Of a stretch of 29,302 bases of DNA, positions 16,348 through 22,786 are shown in pieces. Position 1 is the stretch's first letter; the number at the start of each line of letters is the position of its first letter. Below the pieces are notes generated by a model. The model did not search any database. It saw only the letters and a program-made list of their open reading frames with translations, and was not told where the DNA came from. Position numbers and translations under genes: made by a program. Source of the DNA: an uncultured Bacilli bacterium (GTDB lineage: Bacteria; Bacillota_I; Bacilli_A; RF39; UBA660); assembly GCA_948497845.1 (NCBI GenBank), contig CAOOMX010000002.1:14487-43788 (forward strand), given 5' to 3'.

Positions 16348-17283
16348 CTATTGATCAAAATACTCTATAATTTTCTCTCTATTTTTATATACAAATAAAA
16401 CACCTAATAAAGATATTACAAAAATAGAAATGCTAACAGCAAAAGTTACTAGTAACCCTTTCTCTGTATTAAACCTTAATAAGGTTATTAAACTAATAAC
16501 ATTACCATTAATGAAAGGAACAACTTCTAAAATTAATTGTATACAAACAATAATTAAAAAACTTATAATAGTAGAATAGATATAATTTTTAGAATATCGA
16601 GCTGTAATTAAAGATATATTAATATAAGCAGCATTATAAAAAGTAGCATTCAATAGATATAAGAAGATAAATAAAGAAGGCCTTTTTAAAAGAAATACAT
16701 CCCAATATCTTAAATGCTCATTTATTATACTCATTGTATTATCATAACCAAAATAGATTATTTGTATAATAAATGAAATAAATAATAAAAGTGGCAATAT
16801 CCAAATATAAGAGTATGCTTTAGATAAAATCTCGCGAACAACCTTAGAATATTTCGTTCGTACTAATTTACTAATAAAAACTTTATTGACTAAAAAATTA
16901 GTAACAAAAATTAAAGAAAAAGCAATAATAACCAAAATTAAAATAGAACAAAGAGAGTTATAATACCACCCCACAATATAACCGTGGGAATACATAAATC
17001 CATCATCATAAGGATATACGTTTTTACAATAATTAGTAAAATACTTATCTATATCTTCTTTATTCTGAGGATTTTTTCGAGAATCTTCGCAAAGTCTATT
17101 GCTCGCATTATCACATGGCTCCCGATCTTCTTCGATATTCTTACAAACAATGCTGTATTCCTCTTTATAATTAGCAATTTTTTTGTTATCTAAATCATCT
17201 TTAATGACAAGCATAGTTGGTATCAAAATAAGCATGGAAACAATAATAAAATAAAAAAATTTATATTTATTCTTTTTTTTCAT
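16348..17283 (-). CDS. Membrane protein with an extracytoplasmic four-cysteine loop (ABC permease-like)
   Basis: A 311-residue protein. A first helix (about residues 8-27) is followed by a hydrophilic loop of about 75 residues, probably outside the cell, carrying Cys47, Cys57, Cys65 and Cys86, which could form two disulfides. About five further helices follow (around 108-135, 155-178, 203-225, 235-260, 275-300). The layout, an N-terminal helix, a large outside loop and then a helix bundle, is seen in ABC-2-type and bacitracin/lantibiotic permeases. It lies 51 bases after the secreted-protein gene and just before the second permease gene, so the loop may contact that secreted product or an external ligand. 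That is inference. Confidence 0.7.
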   Translation of the reverse strand: MKKKNKYKFFYFIIVSMLILIPTMLVIKDDLDNKKIANYKEEYSIVCKNIEEDREPCDNASNRLCEDSRKNPQNKEDIDKYFTNYCKNVYPYDDGFMYSHGYIVGWYYNSLCSILILVIIAFSLIFVTNFLVNKVFISKLVRTKYSKVVREILSKAYSYIWILPLLLFISFIIQIIYFGYDNTMSIINEHLRYWDVFLLKRPSLFIFLYLLNATFYNAAYINISLITARYSKNYIYSTIISFLIIVCIQLILEVVPFINGNVISLITLLRFNTEKGLLVTFAVSISIFVISLLGVLFVYKNREKIIEYFDQ

Positions 17284-17334
17284 GATCTTCCTCCAAAAAC
17301 AAAAGGAAATAGGGGGTATGATATTTTTATTTTT

Positions 17335-17736
17335 CTAAAAAACACAGTTTGGAGCCCAAACGAAATAAGCCATTCTTTTTAATCCAATCTTGGGATTATC
17401 TCTCCAAAGAACTAGCTTGAAATTATTAGGATGACTAACTTGGTCATCAAGTTTGTAAGCAGAATTACTTACTCTCATATGAGTAGAAGTTTGGTATTTA
17501 TACCCATCTTCATCTATAGGCTGAGCAGAATAAGTGTCTCCTTTATTTAGAGAATCTTCCACTTTAATTAATTGATCACAATAGCTAGTTTTTGTTTTAT
17601 ATACTGTTGTGTGTTTTGTCACATAAGATACCTCTTTAGTAATGACAACAGGACCAGTAGTATATGCAAAAGTCTTAACTACGCTAAATAATATAGCAAC
17701 AAGTAAAAAAAACAATGAAATTCTTAAATACTTCAA
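17335..17736 (-). CDS. Small secreted protein heading the ABC operon (bacteriocin-like candidate)
   Basis: A 133-residue protein with a TTG start and an excellent AAAGGAGGT site. Residues 1-24 form a signal peptide (MKYLRISLFFLLVAILFSVV) with a likely cut after TFA, leaving about 109 residues. The mature part contains two cysteines, Cys53 and Cys131 (third from the end), which could form one disulfide, and a Trp/aromatic-rich C-terminus (KLVLWRDNP, MAYFVWAPNCVF). No known family is recognised. It is the first gene of an operon with two permease-like proteins, an ATPase and a further membrane protein. In bacteriocin loci a secreted precursor often precedes such a transporter, which serves for export or immunity. 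It could equally be a secreted ligand-sensing partner. Confidence 0.65.
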   Translation of the reverse strand: MKYLRISLFFLLVAILFSVVKTFAYTTGPVVITKEVSYVTKHTTVYKTKTSYCDQLIKVEDSLNKGDTYSAQPIDEDGYKYQTSTHMRVSNSAYKLDDQVSHPNNFKLVLWRDNPKIGLKRMAYFVWAPNCVF

Positions 17737-17786
17737 TATAATACCTCCTTTCTAAAATATGCTTATTGTAAATCCTATCTCCATTA

Positions 17787-17797
17787 TCATTTTATCA
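17787..17797 (-). promoter_or_regulatory. Probable extended -10 promoter of the secreted-protein/ABC operon
   Basis: On the minus strand TGATAAAAT is an extended -10 (TG-n-TAAAAT) about 50 bases before the TTG start. No good -35 is seen at the right distance. Confidence 0.4.
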
Positions 17798-17942
17798 CAT
17801 GTAAACTATAAATAAAATAAAAATACAACAGATTTTTACTAAAAGTAATGTTCTTTTAACAAAATAAGCATTAAAATACATTATTTATTATTTTCAAATA
17901 TAGAGTTAAACGATATAAAATGCAAATAATTGTAAATAATAC

Positions 17943-17971
17943 TTGCTAATTGGTAAATTTTAGATTAAAAT
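17943..17971 (+). promoter_or_regulatory. Probable promoter of spoVG
   Basis: TTGCTA, 17-base spacer, TAAAAT, about 40 bases before the spoVG ATG. In B. subtilis spoVG is sigma-H dependent; I do not find a convincing sigma-H site here. The rest of the 276-base divergent interval is AT-rich with no other feature seen. Confidence 0.45.
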
Positions 17972-18012
17972 AAAAGTAGTTACATAATATATTATAAGGG
18001 AGAGTATTACAT

Positions 18013-18270
18013 ATGGAAATTACAAATGTAAAGGTTTTTAAAACCAATGGCGAAGATGCCAAAATGAAAGGGTATGCAACAGTAACACTAGATGATTGCT
18101 TTGTTGTAAGAAACCTAAGAATTATTCAAGGAGAAGAAAGACTATTCGTTGCTATGCCAAGTCGTAAAAAAGCAGATGGCGAATATGAAGATATAGTACA
18201 TCCAACAAATTCTGAAACAAGAAAAATGTTTGAAGAAGCTATCATTGAAGAATATAATAACGCTGAATAA
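18013..18270 (+). CDS. spoVG: SpoVG, RNA/DNA-binding regulator
   Basis: An 85-residue protein with full-length SpoVG sequence: MEITNVKVFK, KGYATVTLDDCFVVRNLRII, LFVAMPSRKKADGEYEDIVH, PTNSETRKMFEEAIIEEY. These are the family's conserved strands and C-terminal helix. SpoVG is a small dimeric nucleic-acid-binding regulator, first found through its effect on spore cortex formation and asymmetric division. In other Firmicutes it controls virulence and envelope genes. It has its own promoter and a terminator directly after the stop, so it is monocistronic. Its placement between veg and yabP keeps the order of the B. subtilis region. Confidence 0.96.
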   Translation: MEITNVKVFKTNGEDAKMKGYATVTLDDCFVVRNLRIIQGEERLFVAMPSRKKADGEYEDIVHPTNSETRKMFEEAIIEEYNNAE

Positions 18271-18290
18271 ACTAACGAAAGTTAGTTTTT
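18270..18290 (+). terminator. Intrinsic terminator of spoVG
   Basis: AACTAAC, GAAA tetraloop, GTTAGTT, then a T tail. It begins on the last base of the stop codon. Confidence 0.8.
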
Positions 18291-18293
18291 AAA

Positions 18294-18322
18294 TTGCTTA
18301 AAAATAAAGATTGTATTATAAT
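18294..18322 (+). promoter_or_regulatory. Promoter of the 18357 gene
   Basis: TTGCTT, 17-base spacer, TATAAT, immediately after the spoVG terminator. Confidence 0.65.
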
Positions 18323-18356
18323 AGGACAAAACGCTTTGTTTTAGGAGATCAAATAG

Positions 18357-18836
18357 ATGATAAAATATATAGGAAAATACTATCATGGAAATATGCATTT
18401 GCCGTTTATAATAGGGTTTGAAACAGTTCTTTATTATGATGCATCCTTTAAGCGAAATCTTGAAGCTGTAGTTACGTATTTAATAAATGGAACATATAAT
18501 GTAGGTTTAAAAATGAATTATAACAATGAAAATCAAGTTATATGTATTATGGAAGAGCAAATAAGACAAATAGATTATGAAGCATTAAAAAAGGATAAAA
18601 AAGCATTAGAAGAGTATGAAAAATACATGTTTTTCCTTGAACATCAAGAGGAATTAAATGCTAAATTAAAAGCTCAAGCAAAAGACTTTTACGGATTAGA
18701 GGAACGTTTCTTACCTGAGCGATTTATAGATGTAAATCAGTTAGATAGTTATACAAAAGAAGAATTACAAATGATTTTAAAAGGAACATATGCGGAAAAG
18801 TGTAATGCAAGAAGAGCTTTGGTAAAAGATGAATAA
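18357..18836 (+). CDS. Uncharacterised 159-residue protein between spoVG and yabP
   Basis: A soluble protein with an AGGAGA-type site before its ATG. The N-terminal part looks beta-rich (MIKYIGKYYHG, LPFIIGFETVLYYDASFKRN), and the C-terminal half is charged and helical (YEALKKDKKALEEYEKYMFF, LNAKLKAQAKDF), ending in a short helical segment (SYTKEELQMILKG). No signal peptide, membrane helix or catalytic motif is visible. It has its own sigma-A-like promoter and a possible terminator, so it is a separate unit from the sporulation genes. In B. subtilis this interval holds glmU, prs, ctc, mfd and others, none of which it resembles. Function unknown. Confidence 0.7.
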   Translation: MIKYIGKYYHGNMHLPFIIGFETVLYYDASFKRNLEAVVTYLINGTYNVGLKMNYNNENQVICIMEEQIRQIDYEALKKDKKALEEYEKYMFFLEHQEELNAKLKAQAKDFYGLEERFLPERFIDVNQLDSYTKEELQMILKGTYAEKCNARRALVKDE

Positions 18837-18849
18837 AGCTTCTTTTTTT
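18813..18849 (+). terminator. Possible terminator overlapping the end of the 18357 gene
   Basis: AGCTTT (18815-18820) and AAAGCT (18835-18840) can pair, followed by TCTTTTTTTAT. The stem is short and starts inside the coding region. Confidence 0.4.
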
Positions 18850-18887
18850 ATGATGTAGTGCATACAATTTTAGCAGGAGGAATTTGT

Positions 18888-19169
18888 ATGAGTGATGGTA
18901 TAACCTTTGGTAGTCAAGAAGTTAAAATAATTGATAGAAGTTCTATTAGTCTAACAGGAATTAATAAGATAGTCAGTTTTGATGATGAAGAATTTTTAAT
19001 GGAATCAAACATGGGAAACATCCGCTTACTTGGTGAAGCATTAGAATTATTAAAGCTAGATACAAATGAAGGCAATGTAAAAATAAAAGGCAAAATAAAT
19101 TCATTTACATATTTAGAAGGAAAGTTAAAAAGTAAAGAAGAGAGTATGTTAACAAAATTATTTAAATAA
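18888..19169 (+). CDS. yabP: Sporulation protein YabP
   Basis: A 94-residue protein. An in-frame ATG at 18858 has no ribosome-binding site, while AGGAGG at 18875-18880 points to 18888. The sequence follows the YabP/YqfC pattern: SISLTGINKIVSFDDEEFLM, SNMGNIRLLGEALELLKLD, EGNVKIKGKINSFTYLE and a short tail with LFK at the very end. YabP is made in the mother cell and is needed for sporulation in B. subtilis; related YqfC is associated with the spore envelope. The stop overlaps the start of the next gene (TAATG), which is yabQ-like, so the yabP-yabQ pairing of B. subtilis is kept. Confidence 0.9.
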   Translation: MSDGITFGSQEVKIIDRSSISLTGINKIVSFDDEEFLMESNMGNIRLLGEALELLKLDTNEGNVKIKGKINSFTYLEGKLKSKEESMLTKLFK

Positions 19170-19480
19170 TGAATAGTTATACACAATTATATATAATCAC
19201 ATTATCTTTTCTCTTTGGTATGTTTTTTTATATATTTGCTAAATATAATTTATGGATAATAAAGAAATTAAAACCTATTTTAAAATATATTGTAACATTT
19301 ATATTTATTATAGATGTAGTAATTATTTATATTTATATAATATATAAGATAAATAAAGGCATTTTCCACATATATTTTTTATTATCTATCTTCTTAGGCT
19401 TTATCCTCATGAACAAAATATATCCTAAGCTTACCAACAGAATAAATATATTATGGAAGAAATTTTTAAAAAAAGAGTAA
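19169..19480 (+). CDS. yabQ: Sporulation membrane protein YabQ (short form)
   Basis: A 103-residue protein whose ATG overlaps the yabP stop by one base. It has about three membrane segments: TQLYIITLSFLFGMFFYIF, YIVTFIFIIDVVIIYIYIIY and IYFLLSIFLGFILM. The N-terminal TQLY...GMFFYIFAKY resembles the start of YabQ (TQFY...G), and length matches the conserved YabQ core although B. subtilis YabQ is about twice as long. YabQ is a mother-cell membrane protein of the spore outer membrane, needed for cortex formation. Sequence alone is weak because it is mostly hydrophobic; the position between yabP and divIC carries the call. Confidence 0.78.
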   Translation: MNSYTQLYIITLSFLFGMFFYIFAKYNLWIIKKLKPILKYIVTFIFIIDVVIIYIYIIYKINKGIFHIYFLLSIFLGFILMNKIYPKLTNRINILWKKFLKKE

Positions 19481-19492
19481 AGTTATGTCAAA

Positions 19493-19535
19493 AAAAGAAA
19501 AAAGAACAGAGGGATATCCACATCTGTTTCTTTTT
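19493..19535 (+). terminator. Intrinsic terminator after yabQ
   Basis: An A-rich arm ending AAAGAACAGA pairs with TCTGTTTCTTTTT around a 12-base loop, with one bulged base, followed by the T run. Confidence 0.6.
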
Positions 19536-19536
19536 A

Positions 19537-19545
19537 TGCTAGAAT
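19537..19545 (+). promoter_or_regulatory. Extended -10 promoter of divIC
   Basis: TGCTAGAAT fits an extended -10 (TG-n-TAGAAT) about 24 bases before the start; no clear -35. It abuts the yabQ terminator. Confidence 0.45.
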
Positions 19546-19568
19546 GAATAAGAAAGGGTGGATATGTG

Positions 19569-19853
19569 ATGAAAAAGACAAAAAAAGAAAAGAAACGTTT
19601 ATTTTTTATTTCAATTGCAATCATTGGTTTAATCATATGTTTAGTAACATCCGTATCCAATGACTGGGGTAAGATATTAGAAAACAATCGCAAAATTAAT
19701 GAACTTACAAGTGAATATGAAAAATTATTAAATGATGAAGAAAAATTAAAAAGTGAAGTAACAAAATTACAAGATGACGAATATGTGGCAAGATATGCTA
19801 AAGAGAAGTTTTTATATTCATCAGCTGGAGAAACAATTATAAGAATGGACTAA
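19569..19853 (+). CDS. divIC: Cell-division septum protein DivIC (FtsB family)
   Basis: A 94-residue protein of FtsB/DivIC layout: a short very basic cytoplasmic tail (MKKTKKEKKR), one membrane helix (LFFISIAIIGLIICLVTSV), a coiled coil outside (about residues 35-70) and the conserved end DDEYVARYAKEKFLYSSAGE. A GTG one codon upstream (19566) is an equally possible start; AAAGGGTGG serves both. DivIC joins FtsL and DivIB in the complex that activates septal wall synthesis. It follows yabP-yabQ exactly as in B. subtilis, though here with its own promoter. Confidence 0.92.
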   Translation: MKKTKKEKKRLFFISIAIIGLIICLVTSVSNDWGKILENNRKINELTSEYEKLLNDEEKLKSEVTKLQDDEYVARYAKEKFLYSSAGETIIRMD

Positions 19854-19889
19854 AAAAGCTAGAAAATTAAATTTTTCCAGCTTCTTTTA
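19852..19889. terminator. Bidirectional terminator between divIC and the SLOG gene
   Basis: AAGCTAGAAAATT pairs with AATTTTTCCAGCTT with one mismatch and one bulge; A and T runs flank both sides. It overlaps the last bases of the minus-strand gene. Confidence 0.65.
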
Positions 19890-20412
19890 ATATACTTTCA
19901 AATTCTGAAACACTATGTGCTACTTTAAAATAATCATAAATAGAAGCACTATTAAAGTTTCGGCTAACTAGATCATCAATCAAGGCTAATGTAGAATCAA
20001 AGTGATGATTTTCATCATAAATAACTAACAAACGATCTGCATCATTGCTTCTAATTTCTTCTAGATGGCCAAAAAATTCTGATATAGTACCAGTACCTCC
20101 GGCTAAGCAAATAATAACATCAGCATCATAAAAAATGTGTTTTTTTAAGTCATAAGTTGTATCAAATACTTGATGGTCGGCATAAGGTAGATTATTTATA
20201 TCATCTTCATATTTTTTAGATGTATACCCATGAATAGGTTTTCTTGCTCTTACAAAAGAATCATAACATAGACCCATTATAGAAATAGAACAAGAACCCC
20301 AGCAAAGTTCAGCATTTTCAATTGTTACAAGATAATCAAGTAGATTTTGTGCTTGTTCTTTATAAGATGCATTAATAGAGTCATTTGAAGAAGAACTAAT
20401 GGTAAACTTCAT
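19867..20412 (-). CDS. LOG/SLOG-type Rossmann-fold nucleotide-binding protein
   Basis: A 181-residue protein. A longer in-frame start (20463) would overlap the clpP stop and lacks a site; the ATG at 20412 follows GGGAGG, so it is preferred. The motif CLAGGTGTISEFF (about residues 102-114) matches the PGGxGTxxE loop of the LOG/lysine-decarboxylase-like SLOG superfamily. The following LEEI and LLVIYDENHHFD fit the next strand and helix. LOG proteins release free cytokinin-type bases from nucleoside monophosphates, and others of this fold are nucleotide sensors. The first Gly of PGGxGT is Ala here. The exact substrate cannot be told. It follows clpP by 44 bases and may be cotranscribed with it. 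Confidence 0.75.
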   Translation of the reverse strand: MKFTISSSSNDSINASYKEQAQNLLDYLVTIENAELCWGSCSISIMGLCYDSFVRARKPIHGYTSKKYEDDINNLPYADHQVFDTTYDLKKHIFYDADVIICLAGGTGTISEFFGHLEEIRSNDADRLLVIYDENHHFDSTLALIDDLVSRNFNSASIYDYFKVAHSVSEFESILKEAGKI

Positions 20413-20456
20413 GATATTTCCTCCCTTAGCTACTAATATAGCAAAAAAAGAAATGA

Positions 20457-21041
20457 TTAGCAATCATTTTTAGTAATAATATTATCGATTATACCGTATT
20501 CTAAGGCATCTTTACTTGATAGATAATTATCTCTTTCTGTATCAGCTACAATCGTTTTTATATTTTGTCCAGTATTACTTGCTAAGATACTATTTAATTT
20601 ATCTTTTAATTTAATAATTCGTTCAGCAGCAATTTGTATATCAGTGGCTTGTCCTTGAGCGCCTCCTAAAGGTTGATGAATCATAACTTCGGCATTAGGA
20701 AGAGCACATCTTTTCCCTTTTGTTCCGCTACTTAGTAAAAATGCAGCCATACTAGCAGCCATACCTAAAGCAATCGTTTTAACATCACTTTTAATAAAAT
20801 TCATAGTATCATAAATAGACATTCCTGAAGTAATACTACCACCTGGACTATTAATATAAAGACATATATCATCATGGCTAATATTATCCAAATAAAGCAG
20901 TTCGCTAATGACAATATTAGCAGTAGCATCATTAATTCCTCCTACTAAAAAGATGATACGATCTTTTAAAAGACGCGAATATAAATCATATGCATATTCT
21001 TTGTTACTAGCTTTTTCAATTACTGTTGGTACTATATTCAT
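20457..21041 (-). CDS. clpP: ATP-dependent Clp protease proteolytic subunit
   Basis: A 194-residue protein of full family length. The catalytic triad is visible: Ser97 in GMAASMAAF, His122 in MIHQPLGG, and Asp171 in DTERDNYLSS. The oxyanion-hole region INSPGGSITSGMSIYDTM is intact, and the N-terminus (PTVIEK) is typical. ClpP forms a double heptamer that degrades proteins fed by ClpC, ClpX or ClpE and controls stress and sporulation regulators. It is transcribed divergently from the nucleoside kinase gene across a 98-base interval. I see no clear CtsR operator there, although CtsR control of clpP is common in Firmicutes. The ribosome-binding site is AGGTGAT. Confidence 0.96.
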   Translation of the reverse strand: MNIVPTVIEKASNKEYAYDLYSRLLKDRIIFLVGGINDATANIVISELLYLDNISHDDICLYINSPGGSITSGMSIYDTMNFIKSDVKTIALGMAASMAAFLLSSGTKGKRCALPNAEVMIHQPLGGAQGQATDIQIAAERIIKLKDKLNSILASNTGQNIKTIVADTERDNYLSSKDALEYGIIDNIITKNDC

Positions 21042-21086
21042 TATTTTATCACCTATAAATATAATAGTATAGTTTATGAAAATTTA

Positions 21087-21115
21087 TTCAAAAAAAAATA
21101 AATATATGATATAAT
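21087..21115 (+). promoter_or_regulatory. Promoter of the nucleoside kinase-gap unit
   Basis: TTCAAA, 17-base spacer, TATAAT with extended TG (TGATATAAT), 24 bases before the ATG, which has an AAGGGGAA site. Confidence 0.65.
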
Positions 21116-21139
21116 CATTAAAGAATAAGGGGAATAGTC

Positions 21140-22786
21140 ATGGATACAATAAAGATAACATTTAATAACAAGACACATGAATATAAAATAGGAACAAAAT
21201 TATATGATATAGCAAAAGATTGTAGTGAAGTAAAAGACATTATTGCAGCTCGTATAGGAAATGAAGTATATTCACTAGACAAAGAAGTGATGGAATCTGC
21301 TACAATAGCATTTATTAACTATACAGACTTAATAGGGAATAAGATTTATAAGGCTGGATTAAAGTTTCTTTTTGAAATCGCCTTAATAGAGTGTTTCCCT
21401 ACATTAGAGATATCTTATGAGCATAGTGTTCCAAGAGGAATGTTAGGAGTTATTTCGGGAGATAAAATTTTAAGTGTTGATGAGATAAGTACAATTAAGA
21501 GTAAAATGCTTGAAATTATTGAGAAAGATGAAATAATAGAAAAGCTAAACATACAACCAAAAGAAGCTATACGATATTATAAGAGCGTGGAAGAGTATGA
21601 AAAAAGTGATAATGTACAAAATATAAATGATAGAGTAGTAACATTATATAAATTACATAATAAATTAAACTACTTTTATTCACTCATGCCATATAAAACA
21701 GGAGTGCTTAAAAAGTTTGAATTAGTATATTTAGGAAACAACAAGATTATATTCTTATTTCCGGGTATTAATGGAAATGGTGAAGTTCCAGAATATGTAC
21801 ATTATGCTAAAATATTAGATTCCTTTTATGCGGGCAAATCATGGTTACTTAATTTACATGCCCCATATATTAGTGAATTAAATAAAAAAATAGCGAGTGA
21901 AGATATAAAAGAATTTATAAAATCAAATGAGTTAACGTTTAGTTTAGAGATAGCAAAAGTGGCAAAACTATTTTTAGAGAACAAAGATATTAAGTTCATA
22001 ATGATAGCGGGGCCTTCATCATCGGGAAAAACCACAACAACTTCTAGAATAAGTTCTTACTTAACAGCATATGGATTTGATCCGATTAAAGTATCTCTAG
22101 ATGACTATTTTATAGATAGGGATCAAAGCCCAAAAGACAAAGATGGAAACTATGATTTTGAGAGTTTAGAGGCAATAGATGTTACCCAATTCAATAGAGA
22201 TTTAAAAACGCTTTTAGAGGGGGGAGAAATAACTTTACCAAAGTACAATTTTCTTACTGGAAAAAGAGAAATGACGAAAAGGGCAGTAAAATTAAAAGAA
22301 AATAGCATCTTTTTAATAGAGGGATTACATGCTTTAAATGAGAACTTAACACCTTTGATTGAACCGCGATATAAATATAAGATATATTTAAGTCCATTTA
22401 TTCCACTTAATATTGATAGACATAATTACATATCAACATTAGATTTAAGATTATTAAGACGGATGATAAGGGATAATAGAACTAGAGGGTATGATGTTTC
22501 TAAGACAATAGATAATTGGCAAAGTGTAAGAAACGGGGAAGAAAAGTATATTTTCCCATATATTCATCAAGCAGATATAATTATCAACACGGCTTTAACA
22601 TATGAAGTTGGCGTATTAAAAGTATTTGTAGAGCCGTTATTATATTCTGTTGGAGTAGAACAAGAGTATTATGAAGAAGCAAGAAGATTATTAGATTTTT
22701 TAAAACAATTTTATCCGATACCAGGAGAATATGTAAACGATGAATCTATTTTAAGAGAATTTATAGGAGGGAAATACAATGATTAA
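21140..22786 (+). CDS. Nucleoside kinase (uridine kinase-like) with N-terminal TGS/ThrRS-like domains
   Basis: A 548-residue protein. Residues 1-60 look like a TGS domain (ITFNNKTHEYKIGTKLYDIA), and about 60-200 resemble the threonyl-tRNA synthetase second domain (EISYEHSVPRGML). The C-terminal half is a P-loop kinase of the uridine kinase/phosphoribulokinase family: Walker A GPSSSGKT at 291-298 (Lys297), then SLDDYFIDRD, DFESLEAIDV, LIEGLHALN. This fusion is a known Firmicutes/Thermotoga nucleoside-kinase arrangement, proposed to phosphorylate uridine or cytidine, but the role of the tRNA-synthetase-like part is not established. It lacks synthetase catalytic motifs, so it is not a ThrRS. The stop overlaps the gap start by eight bases, so the two are translationally coupled. 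Confidence 0.88.
   Translation: MDTIKITFNNKTHEYKIGTKLYDIAKDCSEVKDIIAARIGNEVYSLDKEVMESATIAFINYTDLIGNKIYKAGLKFLFEIALIECFPTLEISYEHSVPRGMLGVISGDKILSVDEISTIKSKMLEIIEKDEIIEKLNIQPKEAIRYYKSVEEYEKSDNVQNINDRVVTLYKLHNKLNYFYSLMPYKTGVLKKFELVYLGNNKIIFLFPGINGNGEVPEYVHYAKILDSFYAGKSWLLNLHAPYISELNKKIASEDIKEFIKSNELTFSLEIAKVAKLFLENKDIKFIMIAGPSSSGKTTTTSRISSYLTAYGFDPIKVSLDDYFIDRDQSPKDKDGNYDFESLEAIDVTQFNRDLKTLLEGGEITLPKYNFLTGKREMTKRAVKLKENSIFLIEGLHALNENLTPLIEPRYKYKIYLSPFIPLNIDRHNYISTLDLRLLRRMIRDNRTRGYDVSKTIDNWQSVRNGEEKYIFPYIHQADIIINTALTYEVGVLKVFVEPLLYSVGVEQEYYEEARRLLDFLKQFYPIPGEYVNDESILREFIGGKYND

Noticed and set aside
14937..17736. Lactococcin 972-type bacteriocin locus
   Set aside because: The secreted protein lacks that family's pattern and is longer, and the permeases do not show the family's large MacB-like layout, so I keep only a generic bacteriocin-like suggestion.
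17737..18012. Sigma-H promoter before spoVG, as in B. subtilis
   Set aside because: No stretch matches the sigma-H pattern well; a sigma-A-like site fits better.
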